64,000 nucleotides of DNA, taken from positions 434,001-498,000 of the forward strand of contig CAWAJR010000005.1 of NCBI GenBank assembly GCA_963782465.1. The letters are read 5' to 3'. The notes beneath the pieces are model-generated. The model did not search any database. It was not told the DNA's origin and saw only the letters and a program-made list of their open reading frames with translations. Origin of the DNA: JAODBJ01 sp963782465 (lineage in GTDB: Bacteria > Actinomycetota > Acidimicrobiia > IMCC26256 > PALSA-610). The translations under genes were made by a program, and so were the position numbers. Below, in pieces: positions 1-8,412 of the stretch (position 1 is the stretch's first letter; each line of letters begins with the position of its first letter).

Positions 1-150
1 GCGCCTCGAAAATTCGAGGATACCGCCGAGCGTCTCGGATCACGCGACCATGGGTGCCTGTCCGACGTCCCTTTTCTCCAGCCGGCTGCCGCCGGGCCGG
101 GGCTCCACGATTCGCGCCCGTCGAGCGGGCCGGTCGCGGCGACCACGCTG

Positions 151-1284
151 GTGCCCGTCGCGGCCGCGTTCGTGGTGTTCGGCGTGTTCGTCGGGTCGTG
201 GGACGTGTCGGCCGCCGACATCGAGCGCAACCTGGGCGTGTCGCACGGGATGTTCGGCCTCCTGCTCTCGGCCGGGCTCGCGGGTGGCGGGATCGTCAAC
301 GCGTTCGGCGGGGCCGTGGCCGAGCGGCACGGCACCGGCCGGGTGCTCGGCGCATCCATGGCGGCGTGGTCGATCTTGATCCTGGTCGTCGCGGCGACCC
401 GTGAGCGATGGGCGTTCGGGGCCTTGATCGTCGTGACGTTCTCGATCGGCGGCCTGGTCGACCTGGTCATGAACGTCGCCGCGACCGCGGCGCTCGCCGA
501 CCGGCCCGGCGCGCTGGTCCGCTTCCACGCCCTGTTCAACGCGGGCGGCGCGCTCGGCGGCCTCGCCGCCGGACTGCTCATCGCGAACGCCGTCTCCTAT
601 CGCTACACGTGGGTAGGTGTCGGGGCCGCGGGCCTCGTCCTGGCCGCGGTCTGCGCGCGAGCAAGGTTGCCGGCCGGTGAGGCCGGTGAGGCGGCGCCGC
701 TCGGTGGCGCGATCCGTCTCCTGAGGGCCGAGCACATGATGCTCGTCGCGACCGCGTTCGCGGTCGGCGCGATGGTCGAAGGCGGGGTCGCGTTGTGGGG
801 CGTCCTGTTCCTCCGCACGACGTTGTCGTCAGGGTTGGCCGTCGCGGTCACGAGTGGGGTCGCCGCGTACGCGATCGGTGCAGTGGCGCGCGTGTTCATC
901 GGCCCGATCGCGGGGCGGCGCAGTGCCGCGCACGGCGTGGCCGTCGGGGCCGGCGCCGCCGCCGTCGGGGTGTTGGTGCTCGCGCTCTCACCCGGGCGGT
1001 GGCTTCCCGGTGCCGGATTGGTCATTGCCGCCGCCGGCGTGTCGATGTGCTGGCCGCTGCTGATGGCGCACACGAACGCGGGCCGCTCGCGCCCGGGCGC
1101 GGTCGTCGGTGCGTTGTCGGCGTTCGGGTACACCGGCCTGTTCGCCGGGCCGACGATCGTCGGCTGGGTGTCTGCCGTCGCCGGTCTGAAGGCCGGCCTG
1201 CTGTTGCTGTCGGTCGCCGCCGTCTACGTCGCGATCGCGCCGAACATCAAGGGATCACGGCCACGACCGACGACCGCAAGGTGA
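151..1284 (+). CDS. MFS family transporter
   Basis: Predicted 377-residue integral membrane protein of the major facilitator superfamily. About 11-12 hydrophobic segments are visible, beginning at residue 3. A loop near residues 58-62 (AERHG) sits where the MFS loop 2-3 motif is expected, and the two halves are linked by a polar stretch near residues 168-185. The family moves small solutes by proton coupling; the substrate cannot be read from sequence. The start is a GTG; the frame stays open upstream to near the window edge without another ATG or GTG, so the N-terminus is uncertain. Its 3' end overlaps the convergent repeat-protein gene by 38 bp. Family call is firm, function is not. Confidence 0.75.
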   Translation: MPVAAAFVVFGVFVGSWDVSAADIERNLGVSHGMFGLLLSAGLAGGGIVNAFGGAVAERHGTGRVLGASMAAWSILILVVAATRERWAFGALIVVTFSIGGLVDLVMNVAATAALADRPGALVRFHALFNAGGALGGLAAGLLIANAVSYRYTWVGVGAAGLVLAAVCARARLPAGEAGEAAPLGGAIRLLRAEHMMLVATAFAVGAMVEGGVALWGVLFLRTTLSSGLAVAVTSGVAAYAIGAVARVFIGPIAGRRSAAHGVAVGAGAAAVGVLVLALSPGRWLPGAGLVIAAAGVSMCWPLLMAHTNAGRSRPGAVVGALSAFGYTGLFAGPTIVGWVSAVAGLKAGLLLLSVAAVYVAIAPNIKGSRPRPTTAR

Positions 1285-2689
1285 TCCCGCTCCGCGCCGG
1301 GCTGCCGAGGTCGGGCACCTGTCCCCATAGGGCGATGGCCCCGTTCGCGTACGCCACGACGACACCGTCGCCGGTCACCGACGGGAGGAGCGAGACCGGT
1401 GGCTCTCCCGCTGAGAGGGGGAACGTCGGCGCGTTGAACGTGCGAGTCCACACGAGCAACCGGTCGCACACGAAGAACGGTTGCCCGGTGGAGATCGTCG
1501 CGATGCTCGGCGGTGCATCACAGTGCCCGATCGGTGCCGTGCCGGGGCCATCGCCGTACACGAACACACCGCCGTCGCGCCCGAGCAGGACGTAACCGCG
1601 ACCGGCCTGCGTCGCGGCACCACCTACGACGGGGGCCGCCAGGCGCAGCGCGCCCGCCGAACCGAAGAACCGCGCGTCACCGTAGGTGAACACCCCGCCG
1701 TCAGCGGCGAACAACCAGTAACCCCGGTCGGTCGGTGTCGGCGCCATCGCGACAATGGGTGCTGCGAGCTGCAGCGCGCCCGCCGAACCGAAGAACCGCG
1801 CGTCGCCGTAGGTGAACACCCCGCCATCGGCGGCGACGAGCCAGTAGCCGTTGCCGGTCGACGTCGCCGCGCCACCGACGACGGGAGCGCGCAACGGCAG
1901 GGCCCCAGCCGAACCGTAGAAGCGCGAACGTCCGTACGTGAACACGCCGCCGTCGCTCGTGACGAGTCGATAACCAACAATCGTCTTCTGGAACGACGAG
2001 AGCAGGCGAGGTGCACTGCCATCGGGCCGGGTCGTGAGGTACTCGTAGGTGATCCCGGGCCGGGGCCGGACACTCACGGCGGGAACGACCGGCGTCATGG
2101 TCCCCGTCTCGGTGAGCAGCAACGTGCTCGTCGCGTTCGGGCTCGCCAGGAACTTCGCCGCCTTGCCCGTGGCGAGCGCGGTCGCCCGCTTCGAACCGCC
2201 GTAGTACACGTCGATCGGCGCGTGGTTGCCGACGTTGCGCACCGCGAGCAACGTCCACTGGTTGCGCACGTCGGTCGGGAACCGCTCGAGGCGCCGCGTC
2301 CCGCCGAGCGACGACCCGACGACGACGTCGACGTGCTCCAGCGTGTCGACGAAGAACGAACCGTCGACCAGGGCACCCGACACCGGCGCGGCGTTCGGCG
2401 GCGCGCTGGTCGCGTCGAACAGTTGGAGGCGGGGGCGTGAGCGGCAGTCGAAGAACGGCGAAGCTCGGTACTCGAACGCGCCGACGACCCCGCCCGGCGG
2501 GAGGTGACGGAAGGTGAGCGATCCGTCGACGTACCCGTCGACGGTGTGGCCCGGCAACGTGTTCACGTACACGACGTTGCCGGCTTCGCACGGCAAGGTC
2601 GCGCCGGCCCGGCTCGGGTGCAGGCCCCCGGAAATGACTCCGCCCATCGCCACGAACGCGACGACGAAGACGATGAACGCGCGACGCAT
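1247..2689 (-). CDS. Secreted protein with DGGVFTYGDA repeats
   Basis: 480-residue exported protein. The ATG at 2689 opens a clear signal peptide (MRRAFIVFVVAFVAMGG..., cleavage near the AGA of residues 28-30) and has a GGGGA box upstream; a TTG 36 bp earlier is less likely. Residues 35-225 contain two beta-rich stretches resembling DUF4397 (VVYVNTLPG, IDVYYGG). From about residue 239 come three 42-residue units of the form GYWLVAADGGVFTYGDARFFGSAG and a fourth degenerate one, probably beta-propeller-like blades. Such repeats are common in secreted actinobacterial proteins of unknown role, often presumed to act at the cell surface. No catalytic motif is visible. It is convergent with the MFS gene and follows the Nudix gene on the same strand. 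Confidence 0.7.
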   Translation of the reverse strand: MRRAFIVFVVAFVAMGGVISGGLHPSRAGATLPCEAGNVVYVNTLPGHTVDGYVDGSLTFRHLPPGGVVGAFEYRASPFFDCRSRPRLQLFDATSAPPNAAPVSGALVDGSFFVDTLEHVDVVVGSSLGGTRRLERFPTDVRNQWTLLAVRNVGNHAPIDVYYGGSKRATALATGKAAKFLASPNATSTLLLTETGTMTPVVPAVSVRPRPGITYEYLTTRPDGSAPRLLSSFQKTIVGYRLVTSDGGVFTYGRSRFYGSAGALPLRAPVVGGAATSTGNGYWLVAADGGVFTYGDARFFGSAGALQLAAPIVAMAPTPTDRGYWLFAADGGVFTYGDARFFGSAGALRLAAPVVGGAATQAGRGYVLLGRDGGVFVYGDGPGTAPIGHCDAPPSIATISTGQPFFVCDRLLVWTRTFNAPTFPLSAGEPPVSLLPSVTGDGVVVAYANGAIALWGQVPDLGSPARSGITLRSSVVAVIP

Positions 2690-2731
2690 CACGCACAGCT
2701 TCCCCTGCGGGGCCGGGCGCAGCAACCCCGA

Positions 2732-3409
2732 TCAGCGGCCGGAAGCGATATGGGAGAGGAACCCGGTGAGGATGCGCGCCGTCGCGCCCCAGACCGTTTC
2801 GCCGGTCAATTCGTAGAAGTGCACGTCGAGGTCGGCCTTCCACGTGTCCCAACGTTCCTCACGGAACACACCGTCGGCCATCAACTCCGAGAGCGCCACG
2901 TCGAACACCGCGACCACCTCGCGCGGGTCGGGTGTGAGGAGCGGCCGCCCGCGCAGGAAACCGACGAACGGCGTGATCGTGAACTGCGATCCAACGGTCG
3001 CGATGCCGTCGAGGCGAGCCACGATCTCGACCTGGTCGGGCTCGATACCCACCTCTTCGTACGCTTCCCGGCGCGCGGCCGCTTCGAGGTTCACGTCGAG
3101 TTCGGGGTCGAACTTCCCGCCCGGGAAAGCGATCTCGCCCCGGTGCGACGGCATCGTCTCCGGGCGTTTCGTGAGGATCACTCGTGCTTCGCCGGCCTCC
3201 TCGAACAGCGGTACGAGCACCGCGGCCGCCCGGCTCCCGGCGACCAGCGGGACCGGGTTGGTCGCCACCGGCATCGTCGCGAGACGTTCGCGTACCGTCG
3301 CGAGTGGGAACCGCCGCGACGACGGCTCGAGGTGACCCCACGGTGCGGGACGTCCCGGCCGGAACGACGGCGGGCGGGGGATTCGTTGCTGTCCGCCGCG
3401 TGTCGCCAT
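2732..3409 (-). CDS. Nudix hydrolase, CoA pyrophosphatase type
   Basis: 225 residues. The Nudix box is intact: GGKFDPELD followed by AAARREAYEEVGI, the REUXEEXGU core that binds Mg2+. Upstream, LTKRPETMPSHRGEIAFPGG matches the UPF0035 signature of NudL-type enzymes, which split coenzyme A or acyl-CoA into 4'-phosphopantetheine and 3',5'-ADP. Its neighbour across the divergent gap is an acyl-CoA synthetase, which fits CoA metabolism. The ATG at 3409 was chosen because a TACCTT box (3416-3421 on the minus strand) lies 6 nt upstream and no Shine-Dalgarno sequence is present, suggesting a leaderless mRNA; a longer in-frame reading would run into the divergent gene. Confidence 0.85.
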   Translation of the reverse strand: MATRGGQQRIPRPPSFRPGRPAPWGHLEPSSRRFPLATVRERLATMPVATNPVPLVAGSRAAAVLVPLFEEAGEARVILTKRPETMPSHRGEIAFPGGKFDPELDVNLEAAARREAYEEVGIEPDQVEIVARLDGIATVGSQFTITPFVGFLRGRPLLTPDPREVVAVFDVALSELMADGVFREERWDTWKADLDVHFYELTGETVWGATARILTGFLSHIASGR

Positions 3410-3415
3410 GACGTC

Positions 3416-3421
3416 AAGGTA
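3416..3421 (-). promoter_or_regulatory. Leaderless -10 box of the Nudix gene
   Basis: TACCTT read on the minus strand, ending 6 nt before the ATG at 3409. It matches the TANNNT -10 consensus used for leaderless actinobacterial transcripts and recurs before five other monocistronic or first genes in this window. Confidence 0.5.
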
Positions 3422-3491
3422 CCGCTCGCCATGACGGCACTGCCTCTCGTCCGCGAGACTCGCGTGAAGCCCGTGTAACAGGAGCATTGCT

Positions 3492-5111
3492 TTGGACTGG
3501 AACTTCGCCACCGTGTGGGAATCAGTCGGTGACGCGCTACCCGCGCACACTGCACTCGTGCAGGGCGATTGCCGCCGCACGTGGGCGGAGTTCGACGACC
3601 GCTCGGCGCGCCTTGCCGGCGGCCTTCGCGCGGCCGGCCTGTCGACCGGTTCGAAGGTCGCGTCGTACCTCTACAACAGCAACGAGTACATGGAGGGCGT
3701 GTTCGGGTCGTTCAAGCTCCGCGCGGTACCGGTGAACGTGAACTACCGCTACCTCGAAGACGAACTCGTCTACATGCTCGACAACTCCGATGCCGAAGCG
3801 CTCCTCTTCCACGGCAGCCTCGGCGAACGCGTCGCGAAGATTCGCGATCGGGCACCGAACGTGAAGCTGTGGGTTCAGGTCGACGACGGCGCACCGCAGC
3901 AGGAGTTCGCAATCGCGTTCGAAGATCTCATCGCGGCCAACGAACCGATGGAACGCATCGAGCGGTCGGGCGACGACTACTACTTCCTTTACACCGGCGG
4001 CACGACGGGCATGCCCAAGGGCGTGATGTGGCGGAACGAAGACCTCTTCGGCGTGCTCGGCGAGGCCGCCTACCCACTCGTCGGCGCCTCCACACCGGAG
4101 CGATCGGAAGACGCCGGTTCGATCGCGGTCGCGGCAGTCGAGGCCGTCGGCCCGCGCGTCCATCTGCCGGCGTCGCCGCTGATGCACGGCACCGGCGCGT
4201 TCACGACATTCCAGGCCCTCTTCCTCGGCGGCACGATCGTCACGCTCACCGGTCGCCACTTCGACGCGCACGAAATGTGGCAGACCGTCGAACGCGAGAA
4301 GGTTTCGCAGATGGCCATCGTCGGCGACGCGTTCGCCAAGCCGATGTTGCGGGCCCTCGAAGAGCGCGAAGCCAGCGGCAATCCGTACGACACGACCTCG
4401 CTGCAACTCATCATCTCGTCGGGGGTCATCTGGTCGGCGGAGGTCAAAGACGGCCTCATGCAACGCACGAACTGTTTCTGCCTCGACTCGCTCGGTTCGA
4501 GCGAGGGTGTCGGGTTCGCGAACTCGACGAGCGCGCCCGGGACGGAGCAGGCCACGGCGAAGTTCACGATCGGCGCGCACGCGAAGGTGCTGCAGGAAGA
4601 CGGCACCGAAGTCGAGCCCGGCTCGGATCAGATCGGGTTGCTCGCGCTCGGCGGGTTCCTCCCGACCGGCTACTACAAGGACGAGACGAAGTCGGCCGCG
4701 ACCTTCCGGGTGCTGAACGGCCGGCGATGGTCGGTGCCGGGCGACTTCGCCCGCGTCGAGACCGACGGCACGATCGTGCTGCTCGGGCGGGGTTCGGTGG
4801 TGATCAACTCGGGCGGCGAGAAGATCTTCCCCGAAGAAGTCGAGGAAGCGGTGAAGCTGCACCCGGCCGTCGCCGACTGCCTCGTTGTCGGCGTGCCCGA
4901 CGACCGCTTCGGCGAAGCCGTGACCGCGGTGCTGGGGCTGCGACCCGGTTCGGAAGCGAGCGGTGAAGAGATCACGGCTGCCCTCGGTGCCCTCGCCCGC
5001 TACAAGCACCCGCGCAACTACGTGTTCGTGACCGAGGTGCTGCGTGGCCCCAACGGGAAGGCCGACTACCGCTGGGCGAAGGAAACCGCGCAGAAGTCGG
5101 TTGCCGGCTGA
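3492..5111 (+). CDS. Acyl-CoA synthetase (AMP-forming)
   Basis: 539-residue ANL-superfamily ligase that activates a carboxylic acid as acyl-AMP and transfers it to CoA. The AMP-binding P-loop YTGGTTGMPKG is near residues 165-175, an LGSSEG A5-type motif near 337, GDFARVETDG (A7), VINSGGEKIFPEEVE (A8/hinge) near 440, and the catalytic-lysine segment PNGKADY near 525. The sequence is of the FadD type seen in actinobacterial fatty-acid or sterol side-chain catabolism; the exact substrate cannot be told. The start is TTG, chosen for the AGGAG at 3480-3484, seven bases upstream. It is divergent from the Nudix gene and convergent with groES. Confidence 0.88.
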   Translation: MDWNFATVWESVGDALPAHTALVQGDCRRTWAEFDDRSARLAGGLRAAGLSTGSKVASYLYNSNEYMEGVFGSFKLRAVPVNVNYRYLEDELVYMLDNSDAEALLFHGSLGERVAKIRDRAPNVKLWVQVDDGAPQQEFAIAFEDLIAANEPMERIERSGDDYYFLYTGGTTGMPKGVMWRNEDLFGVLGEAAYPLVGASTPERSEDAGSIAVAAVEAVGPRVHLPASPLMHGTGAFTTFQALFLGGTIVTLTGRHFDAHEMWQTVEREKVSQMAIVGDAFAKPMLRALEEREASGNPYDTTSLQLIISSGVIWSAEVKDGLMQRTNCFCLDSLGSSEGVGFANSTSAPGTEQATAKFTIGAHAKVLQEDGTEVEPGSDQIGLLALGGFLPTGYYKDETKSAATFRVLNGRRWSVPGDFARVETDGTIVLLGRGSVVINSGGEKIFPEEVEEAVKLHPAVADCLVVGVPDDRFGEAVTAVLGLRPGSEASGEEITAALGALARYKHPRNYVFVTEVLRGPNGKADYRWAKETAQKSVAG

Positions 5112-5130
5112 CGCGGCCCCGGACGCGAAG

Positions 5131-5152
5131 TGCGGCCCCCGGAGGGGCCGCA
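5131..5152. terminator. Bidirectional hairpin terminator between acyl-CoA synthetase and groES
   Basis: Perfect 9-bp inverted repeat TGCGGCCCC / GGGGCCGCA with a CGGA loop, placed between two convergent genes. There is no T-run, which is usual for high-GC actinobacterial hairpin terminators. Confidence 0.6.
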
Positions 5153-5184
5153 CCCGCATCGTCGACCGCTGCTCGTGGCGCGGG

Positions 5185-5505
5185 CTACTTCTTCTTCTTG
5201 CCCGACGCGGTCGCGCCGGTGACCTTGGCGAGCACGTCGCGACCGTTGAGGATCAACAGGTCTTCGCCGTCGATGGTGATCTCGGTGCCGCCGTACTTCG
5301 AGTAGACGACCGTGTCGCCGACGGCGATATCGAGCGGGATCAACTCACCCGACTGCTCGGCCCGGCGACCCGGGCCGACCGCGAGCACTTCGCCCTGCTG
5401 CGGCTTCTCTTTGGCGGTGTCGGGGATGACGAGACCGCTGACGGTCGTCTCCTCGGCTTCCGCAGTGCGGACCACGATGCGGTCCTCCAACGGCTGCAGG
5501 TTCAT
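5185..5505 (-). CDS. groES: GroES co-chaperonin (Hsp10)
   Basis: 106-residue Cpn10 subunit. It forms a heptameric lid on GroEL and drives encapsulated protein folding in the cytosol. The N-terminus NLQPLEDRIVVR is typical, the mobile-loop region EETTVSGLVIPDTAKEKPQ is present near residues 16-35, and the C-terminus is a KKKK tail. The ATG at 5505 has a strong GAGGAG site 7 nt upstream. The gene is preceded by a perfect CIRCE element, so HrcA repression is expected. No groEL follows: the next gene downstream is a convergent acyl-CoA synthetase, so GroEL must be encoded elsewhere. Confidence 0.97.
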   Translation of the reverse strand: MNLQPLEDRIVVRTAEAEETTVSGLVIPDTAKEKPQQGEVLAVGPGRRAEQSGELIPLDIAVGDTVVYSKYGGTEITIDGEDLLILNGRDVLAKVTGATASGKKKK

Positions 5506-5596
5506 CGGTGCGCCCTCCTCGAAGGCATTTCGCTGGTGCGATCTGATGCGGGGAGCCCGCCCGGGCCCACCCGCCGGATGACCCCGGCGGAAAGCG

Positions 5597-5623
5597 TTAG
5601 CACTCTCCACCGGCGAGTGCTAA
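5597..5623 (-). promoter_or_regulatory. CIRCE operator (HrcA binding site)
   Basis: Perfect match to the CIRCE consensus TTAGCACTC-N9-GAGTGCTAA, at 5597-5605 and 5615-5623, about 90 bp upstream of the groES start. CIRCE is bound by the heat-shock repressor HrcA, whose activity depends on GroEL. It separates heat-inducible groES from the upstream tsaD. Confidence 0.93.
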
Positions 5624-5653
5624 CGCTACCAAGGCCACGCGGCCTCGGCAAAC

Positions 5654-6643
5654 TCAGACCAGCCGGAGGTTCGGGGTGGCACCCGCGGTGAGCGGTGTGG
5701 GGCCGTCGACCCCGAGCCGGTAGGCCGCCGCGGCCGCGACCATCGCCGCGTTGTCGGTGCAGAGCGCCAACGGCGGCACCACCGCGCGCAGGCCGGCGGC
5801 ATCCGCGGCGTCGAGGACGCGTGTCCGTAGCGCCGAGTTCGCCGCGACGCCACCACCGATCACCACGGTGTCGTTGCCGGTCTCGAGCGCGGCACGGACC
5901 AACTTCGAGACCAGCACATCGACCACCGCGGCCTGGAACGACGCGGCGACGTCGTTCACCTCGGCGCCGGGGTTGCGGCGGAGATGGTTCACCACCGCGG
6001 TCTTCAGCCCGGAGAAGGAGAAGTCGAGCCCTTCGTGCAACATGGGCCGGGGGAAGCGGATCGCGTCCGGGTCACCCTGGGCGGCCAGCCGGTCGATCGC
6101 CGGCCCGCCGGGGTAACCGAGCCCGAGGAAACGAGCGACCTTGTCGAACGCTTCGCCGGCCGCGTCGTCGACAGTCTGGCCCAGCACGCGGTAGCGGCCG
6201 TGCGCTTCCATCACCGCGAGCAACGTGTGACCACCCGACACGACCAGGGTGCACAGCGGCGGTTCCAGCGCGGGATCGTCGAGCAGCGCGGCGTACATGT
6301 GCGCTTCGTGATGGTTCACGCCGACGTACGGCACGCCCTGCACCAACGCGAGCGCCTTCGCCGCGCTCACCCCCACGAGGAGCGCGCCGGCCAGCCCGGG
6401 ACCGTGCGCGGCAGCGACCGCGTCGAGTTCGTCGAGTTCGACGCCGGCCTCCACCAAGGCTTGCGCGATCACGTCGTTGATCAGTTCGACATGCGCGCGG
6501 CTCGCGATCTCGGGTACCACACCACCGAACCGGGCGTGGAGGTCGGCCTGGCTCGACACCACCGACGACAAGGTGTCGCGCCCGTCGTCGACGACCGCGG
6601 CGGCGGTCTCGTCACACGAGGTTTCGATCCCGAGTACCCGCAT
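5654..6643 (-). CDS. tsaD: tRNA t6A37 threonylcarbamoyltransferase TsaD
   Basis: 329-residue TsaD/Kae1/Qri7 family enzyme. With TsaB and TsaE it transfers the threonylcarbamoyl group to A37 of ANN-decoding tRNAs. The N-terminal ETSCDET motif, the metal-binding HHEAH at residues 111-115 and SGGHT at 136-140 are intact, as are GPGLAGALLVG near 81 and the C-terminal GGGVAANSALR and DNAAMVA segments. It lies 9 bp after rimI in the same train as tsaE and tsaB, so the whole t6A transfer module is co-transcribed. Confidence 0.96.
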   Translation of the reverse strand: MRVLGIETSCDETAAAVVDDGRDTLSSVVSSQADLHARFGGVVPEIASRAHVELINDVIAQALVEAGVELDELDAVAAAHGPGLAGALLVGVSAAKALALVQGVPYVGVNHHEAHMYAALLDDPALEPPLCTLVVSGGHTLLAVMEAHGRYRVLGQTVDDAAGEAFDKVARFLGLGYPGGPAIDRLAAQGDPDAIRFPRPMLHEGLDFSFSGLKTAVVNHLRRNPGAEVNDVAASFQAAVVDVLVSKLVRAALETGNDTVVIGGGVAANSALRTRVLDAADAAGLRAVVPPLALCTDNAAMVAAAAAYRLGVDGPTPLTAGATPNLRLV

Positions 6644-6652
6644 GCGGCCGCG

Positions 6653-7213
6653 TCACCAGGTCCGGGGGCGTTCGATCACGGTCGGGCTCGGGAGTTGCCC
6701 TTCGAGATCGTCGAGCACCTTCGCGTACTCGGGCTGGTCACATTCGTAGGCCCACATCACGAGCGCGTCCTCGTTGGTGTCGACGTAGTAGCCCTTGCGC
6801 ACACCGACCGGGACGAAACCGAACTTCCGGTACATGTTCTGCGCGCCGTGGTTCGACAGGCGCACTTCGAGCGTGAGCCCGGTCGCACCCCGCGCGATTC
6901 CTTCACGCGCGAGGGCCAGGAGGAGCCGGGTCCCGAGTTTGTGGCGGTGCCACGCGGGATCGACCGCAATCGTCGTGACATGGCCGTCGGTCAGGGTCAT
7001 CATCAACCCCGCGTAGCCGACGACGTCGCGCCCGACCCGCGCCACGAAGTAGGCGCGGGTTGATCGCAACGCGAGCTCGCTGACGAACAGCGAATGGGTC
7101 CACGGGCGCGGGTACACCTGCTGCTCGATGCGAAGCACCGACCGCACGTGGCGGCGGCGCATCGGGATGATGTGCACGTCGGGAACGGTGAGGTGTTTGT
7201 GTTGCGCGACCAC
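6653..7213 (-). CDS. rimI: RimI-type N-alpha-acetyltransferase
   Basis: 186-residue GNAT acetyltransferase. RimI uses acetyl-CoA to acetylate the N-terminal alanine of ribosomal protein S18, and in many bacteria is fused to or encoded beside tsaB/tsaD, as here. The acetyl-CoA loop is WHRHKLGTRLL (Q/RxxGxG/A variant, here RHKLGT) near residue 94, preceded by VTTIAVDPAW, and NMYRKFGFVPVGVRKGYY is the typical C-terminal strand. The start is GTG with AAGGAG seven bases upstream. A roughly 30-residue tail extends past the usual end. Confidence 0.87.
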   Translation of the reverse strand: MVAQHKHLTVPDVHIIPMRRRHVRSVLRIEQQVYPRPWTHSLFVSELALRSTRAYFVARVGRDVVGYAGLMMTLTDGHVTTIAVDPAWHRHKLGTRLLLALAREGIARGATGLTLEVRLSNHGAQNMYRKFGFVPVGVRKGYYVDTNEDALVMWAYECDQPEYAKVLDDLEGQLPSPTVIERPRTW

Positions 7214-7222
7214 GGTGCTCCT

Positions 7223-7933
7223 TTACCGCTCCCGGTGGTCCCAGGCGATCTCGGCGTCGCTCCGACGCAGGTACATGGGCACGACTTCGGCCGGCGCGAC
7301 GAATTCTTCCCGTTCATACCGCGCGGCTGCCAGTTCAACCAGCGCGGGAAGGCTGGGCGCGGCGTGCGCGGGGCCCGCGAGGTCGACCCGGTCGAGGTCG
7401 GCGAACGCGCCGGCGAAGCGCAAGGCCCCGTCGCCGCACACCAGTGCCTCCTGACCACGCGCCGCGAGCTCGGCGGTCACGTCCTCGACGGGGCCGAGCT
7501 CGTAACCGCCCACCCGTTGCATCCCGCCCGGCACCGGCTGGTACATCGCGTAGTACACCTCGTCGCGGCGGGCGTCCATCACCGGCACGACCGTCGAACT
7601 CGCGTACCGCAGGGGGTACGCGACGAGGTCGAGGGTCGGGACCGGGACCAGCGGCACGCGCAGGGCCTGCGCGATCACCTTGGCGGTCGTCACCCCCACC
7701 CGCAACCCCGTGAACATCCCCGGGCCGATCGCGACCGCGATCGCCGAGACGTGGGCGAGCTCCCCGCCGACCCGCGCCATCAGGTACTGGATCGCGGGCA
7801 CCAACTCCTCCGCGTGGCGGGGCGGGCGCCGGTCGCACGGCCCGCCGAGCGCAACGAGTGCCTCGACGCCGTTGGCGTCGCCGACCGCGACCCCGACGCG
7901 CCGAGTCGACGTGTCGATCGCGAGGAGCCGCAT
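7223..7933 (-). CDS. tsaB: t6A biosynthesis protein TsaB
   Basis: 236-residue ASKHA-fold partner of TsaD. It dimerises with TsaD and is needed for t6A formation, but lacks the HxxxH metal site itself. The N-terminal AIDTSTRRVGVAVG and the IGPGMFTGLRVGVTTAK segment near residues 69-85 are diagnostic, as is MDARRDEVYYA near 118. Its ATG overlaps the tsaE stop codon (TGATG at 7935-7931), which suggests translational coupling. It is followed 9 bp later by rimI. Confidence 0.93.
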   Translation of the reverse strand: MRLLAIDTSTRRVGVAVGDANGVEALVALGGPCDRRPPRHAEELVPAIQYLMARVGGELAHVSAIAVAIGPGMFTGLRVGVTTAKVIAQALRVPLVPVPTLDLVAYPLRYASSTVVPVMDARRDEVYYAMYQPVPGGMQRVGGYELGPVEDVTAELAARGQEALVCGDGALRFAGAFADLDRVDLAGPAHAAPSLPALVELAAARYEREEFVAPAEVVPMYLRRSDAEIAWDHRER

Positions 7934-8412
7934 CAGCTGCCGGCCCCGGCCGCGTGCGCCCGTTCGAACGCGACCAGTCGTTCGCGCCAGCGCGCGCCGT
8001 GGGCACCGAAGGTCACGATGCGGTCGTCGTCTCCGTCGCCGAGCTCCAGCCGCACGACCAGGCGATCGTTCGGCAACACCTGCGCGACGACGTCACCCCA
8101 CTCGATCAGCATGACCCGGGTGCCGTCGACGAGTTCCTCGAAGCCCAGATCGTGCAGTTCGCCGATGTTGTCGAGGCGGTACACGTCGATGTGCGCGAGC
8201 GGGACCCGAGCGTCGTACTCGCGCACGATCGTGAACGTCGGGCTCACGACCGGTTCGTCGATCCCCAACGCCGCCGCGACCCCTTGCGCGAAGGTCGTCT
8301 TGCCCACACCGAGGTCGCCCGCGAGCACGACGATGTCGCCGGGCCGGAGGTGCGTGCCGAGCAGCGCGCCGAGCGCGCGCGTTCCCTTCGCCGACGACGT
8401 GCCGACCTTCAT
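7933..8412 (-). CDS. tsaE: t6A biosynthesis ATPase TsaE
   Basis: 159-residue P-loop ATPase that powers recycling of the TsaB-TsaD complex. Walker A GDLGVGKTTFAQG is near residues 33-45; SPTFTIV follows near 58, HIDVYRL near 72 and the Walker B-like MLIEWGD near 97. The ATG at 8412 overlaps the upstream glycosylase stop (ATGA), and the gene's own stop overlaps tsaB, so it sits inside a coupled chain. Length is normal for the family. Confidence 0.94.
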   Translation of the reverse strand: MKVGTSSAKGTRALGALLGTHLRPGDIVVLAGDLGVGKTTFAQGVAAALGIDEPVVSPTFTIVREYDARVPLAHIDVYRLDNIGELHDLGFEELVDGTRVMLIEWGDVVAQVLPNDRLVVRLELGDGDDDRIVTFGAHGARWRERLVAFERAHAAGAGS

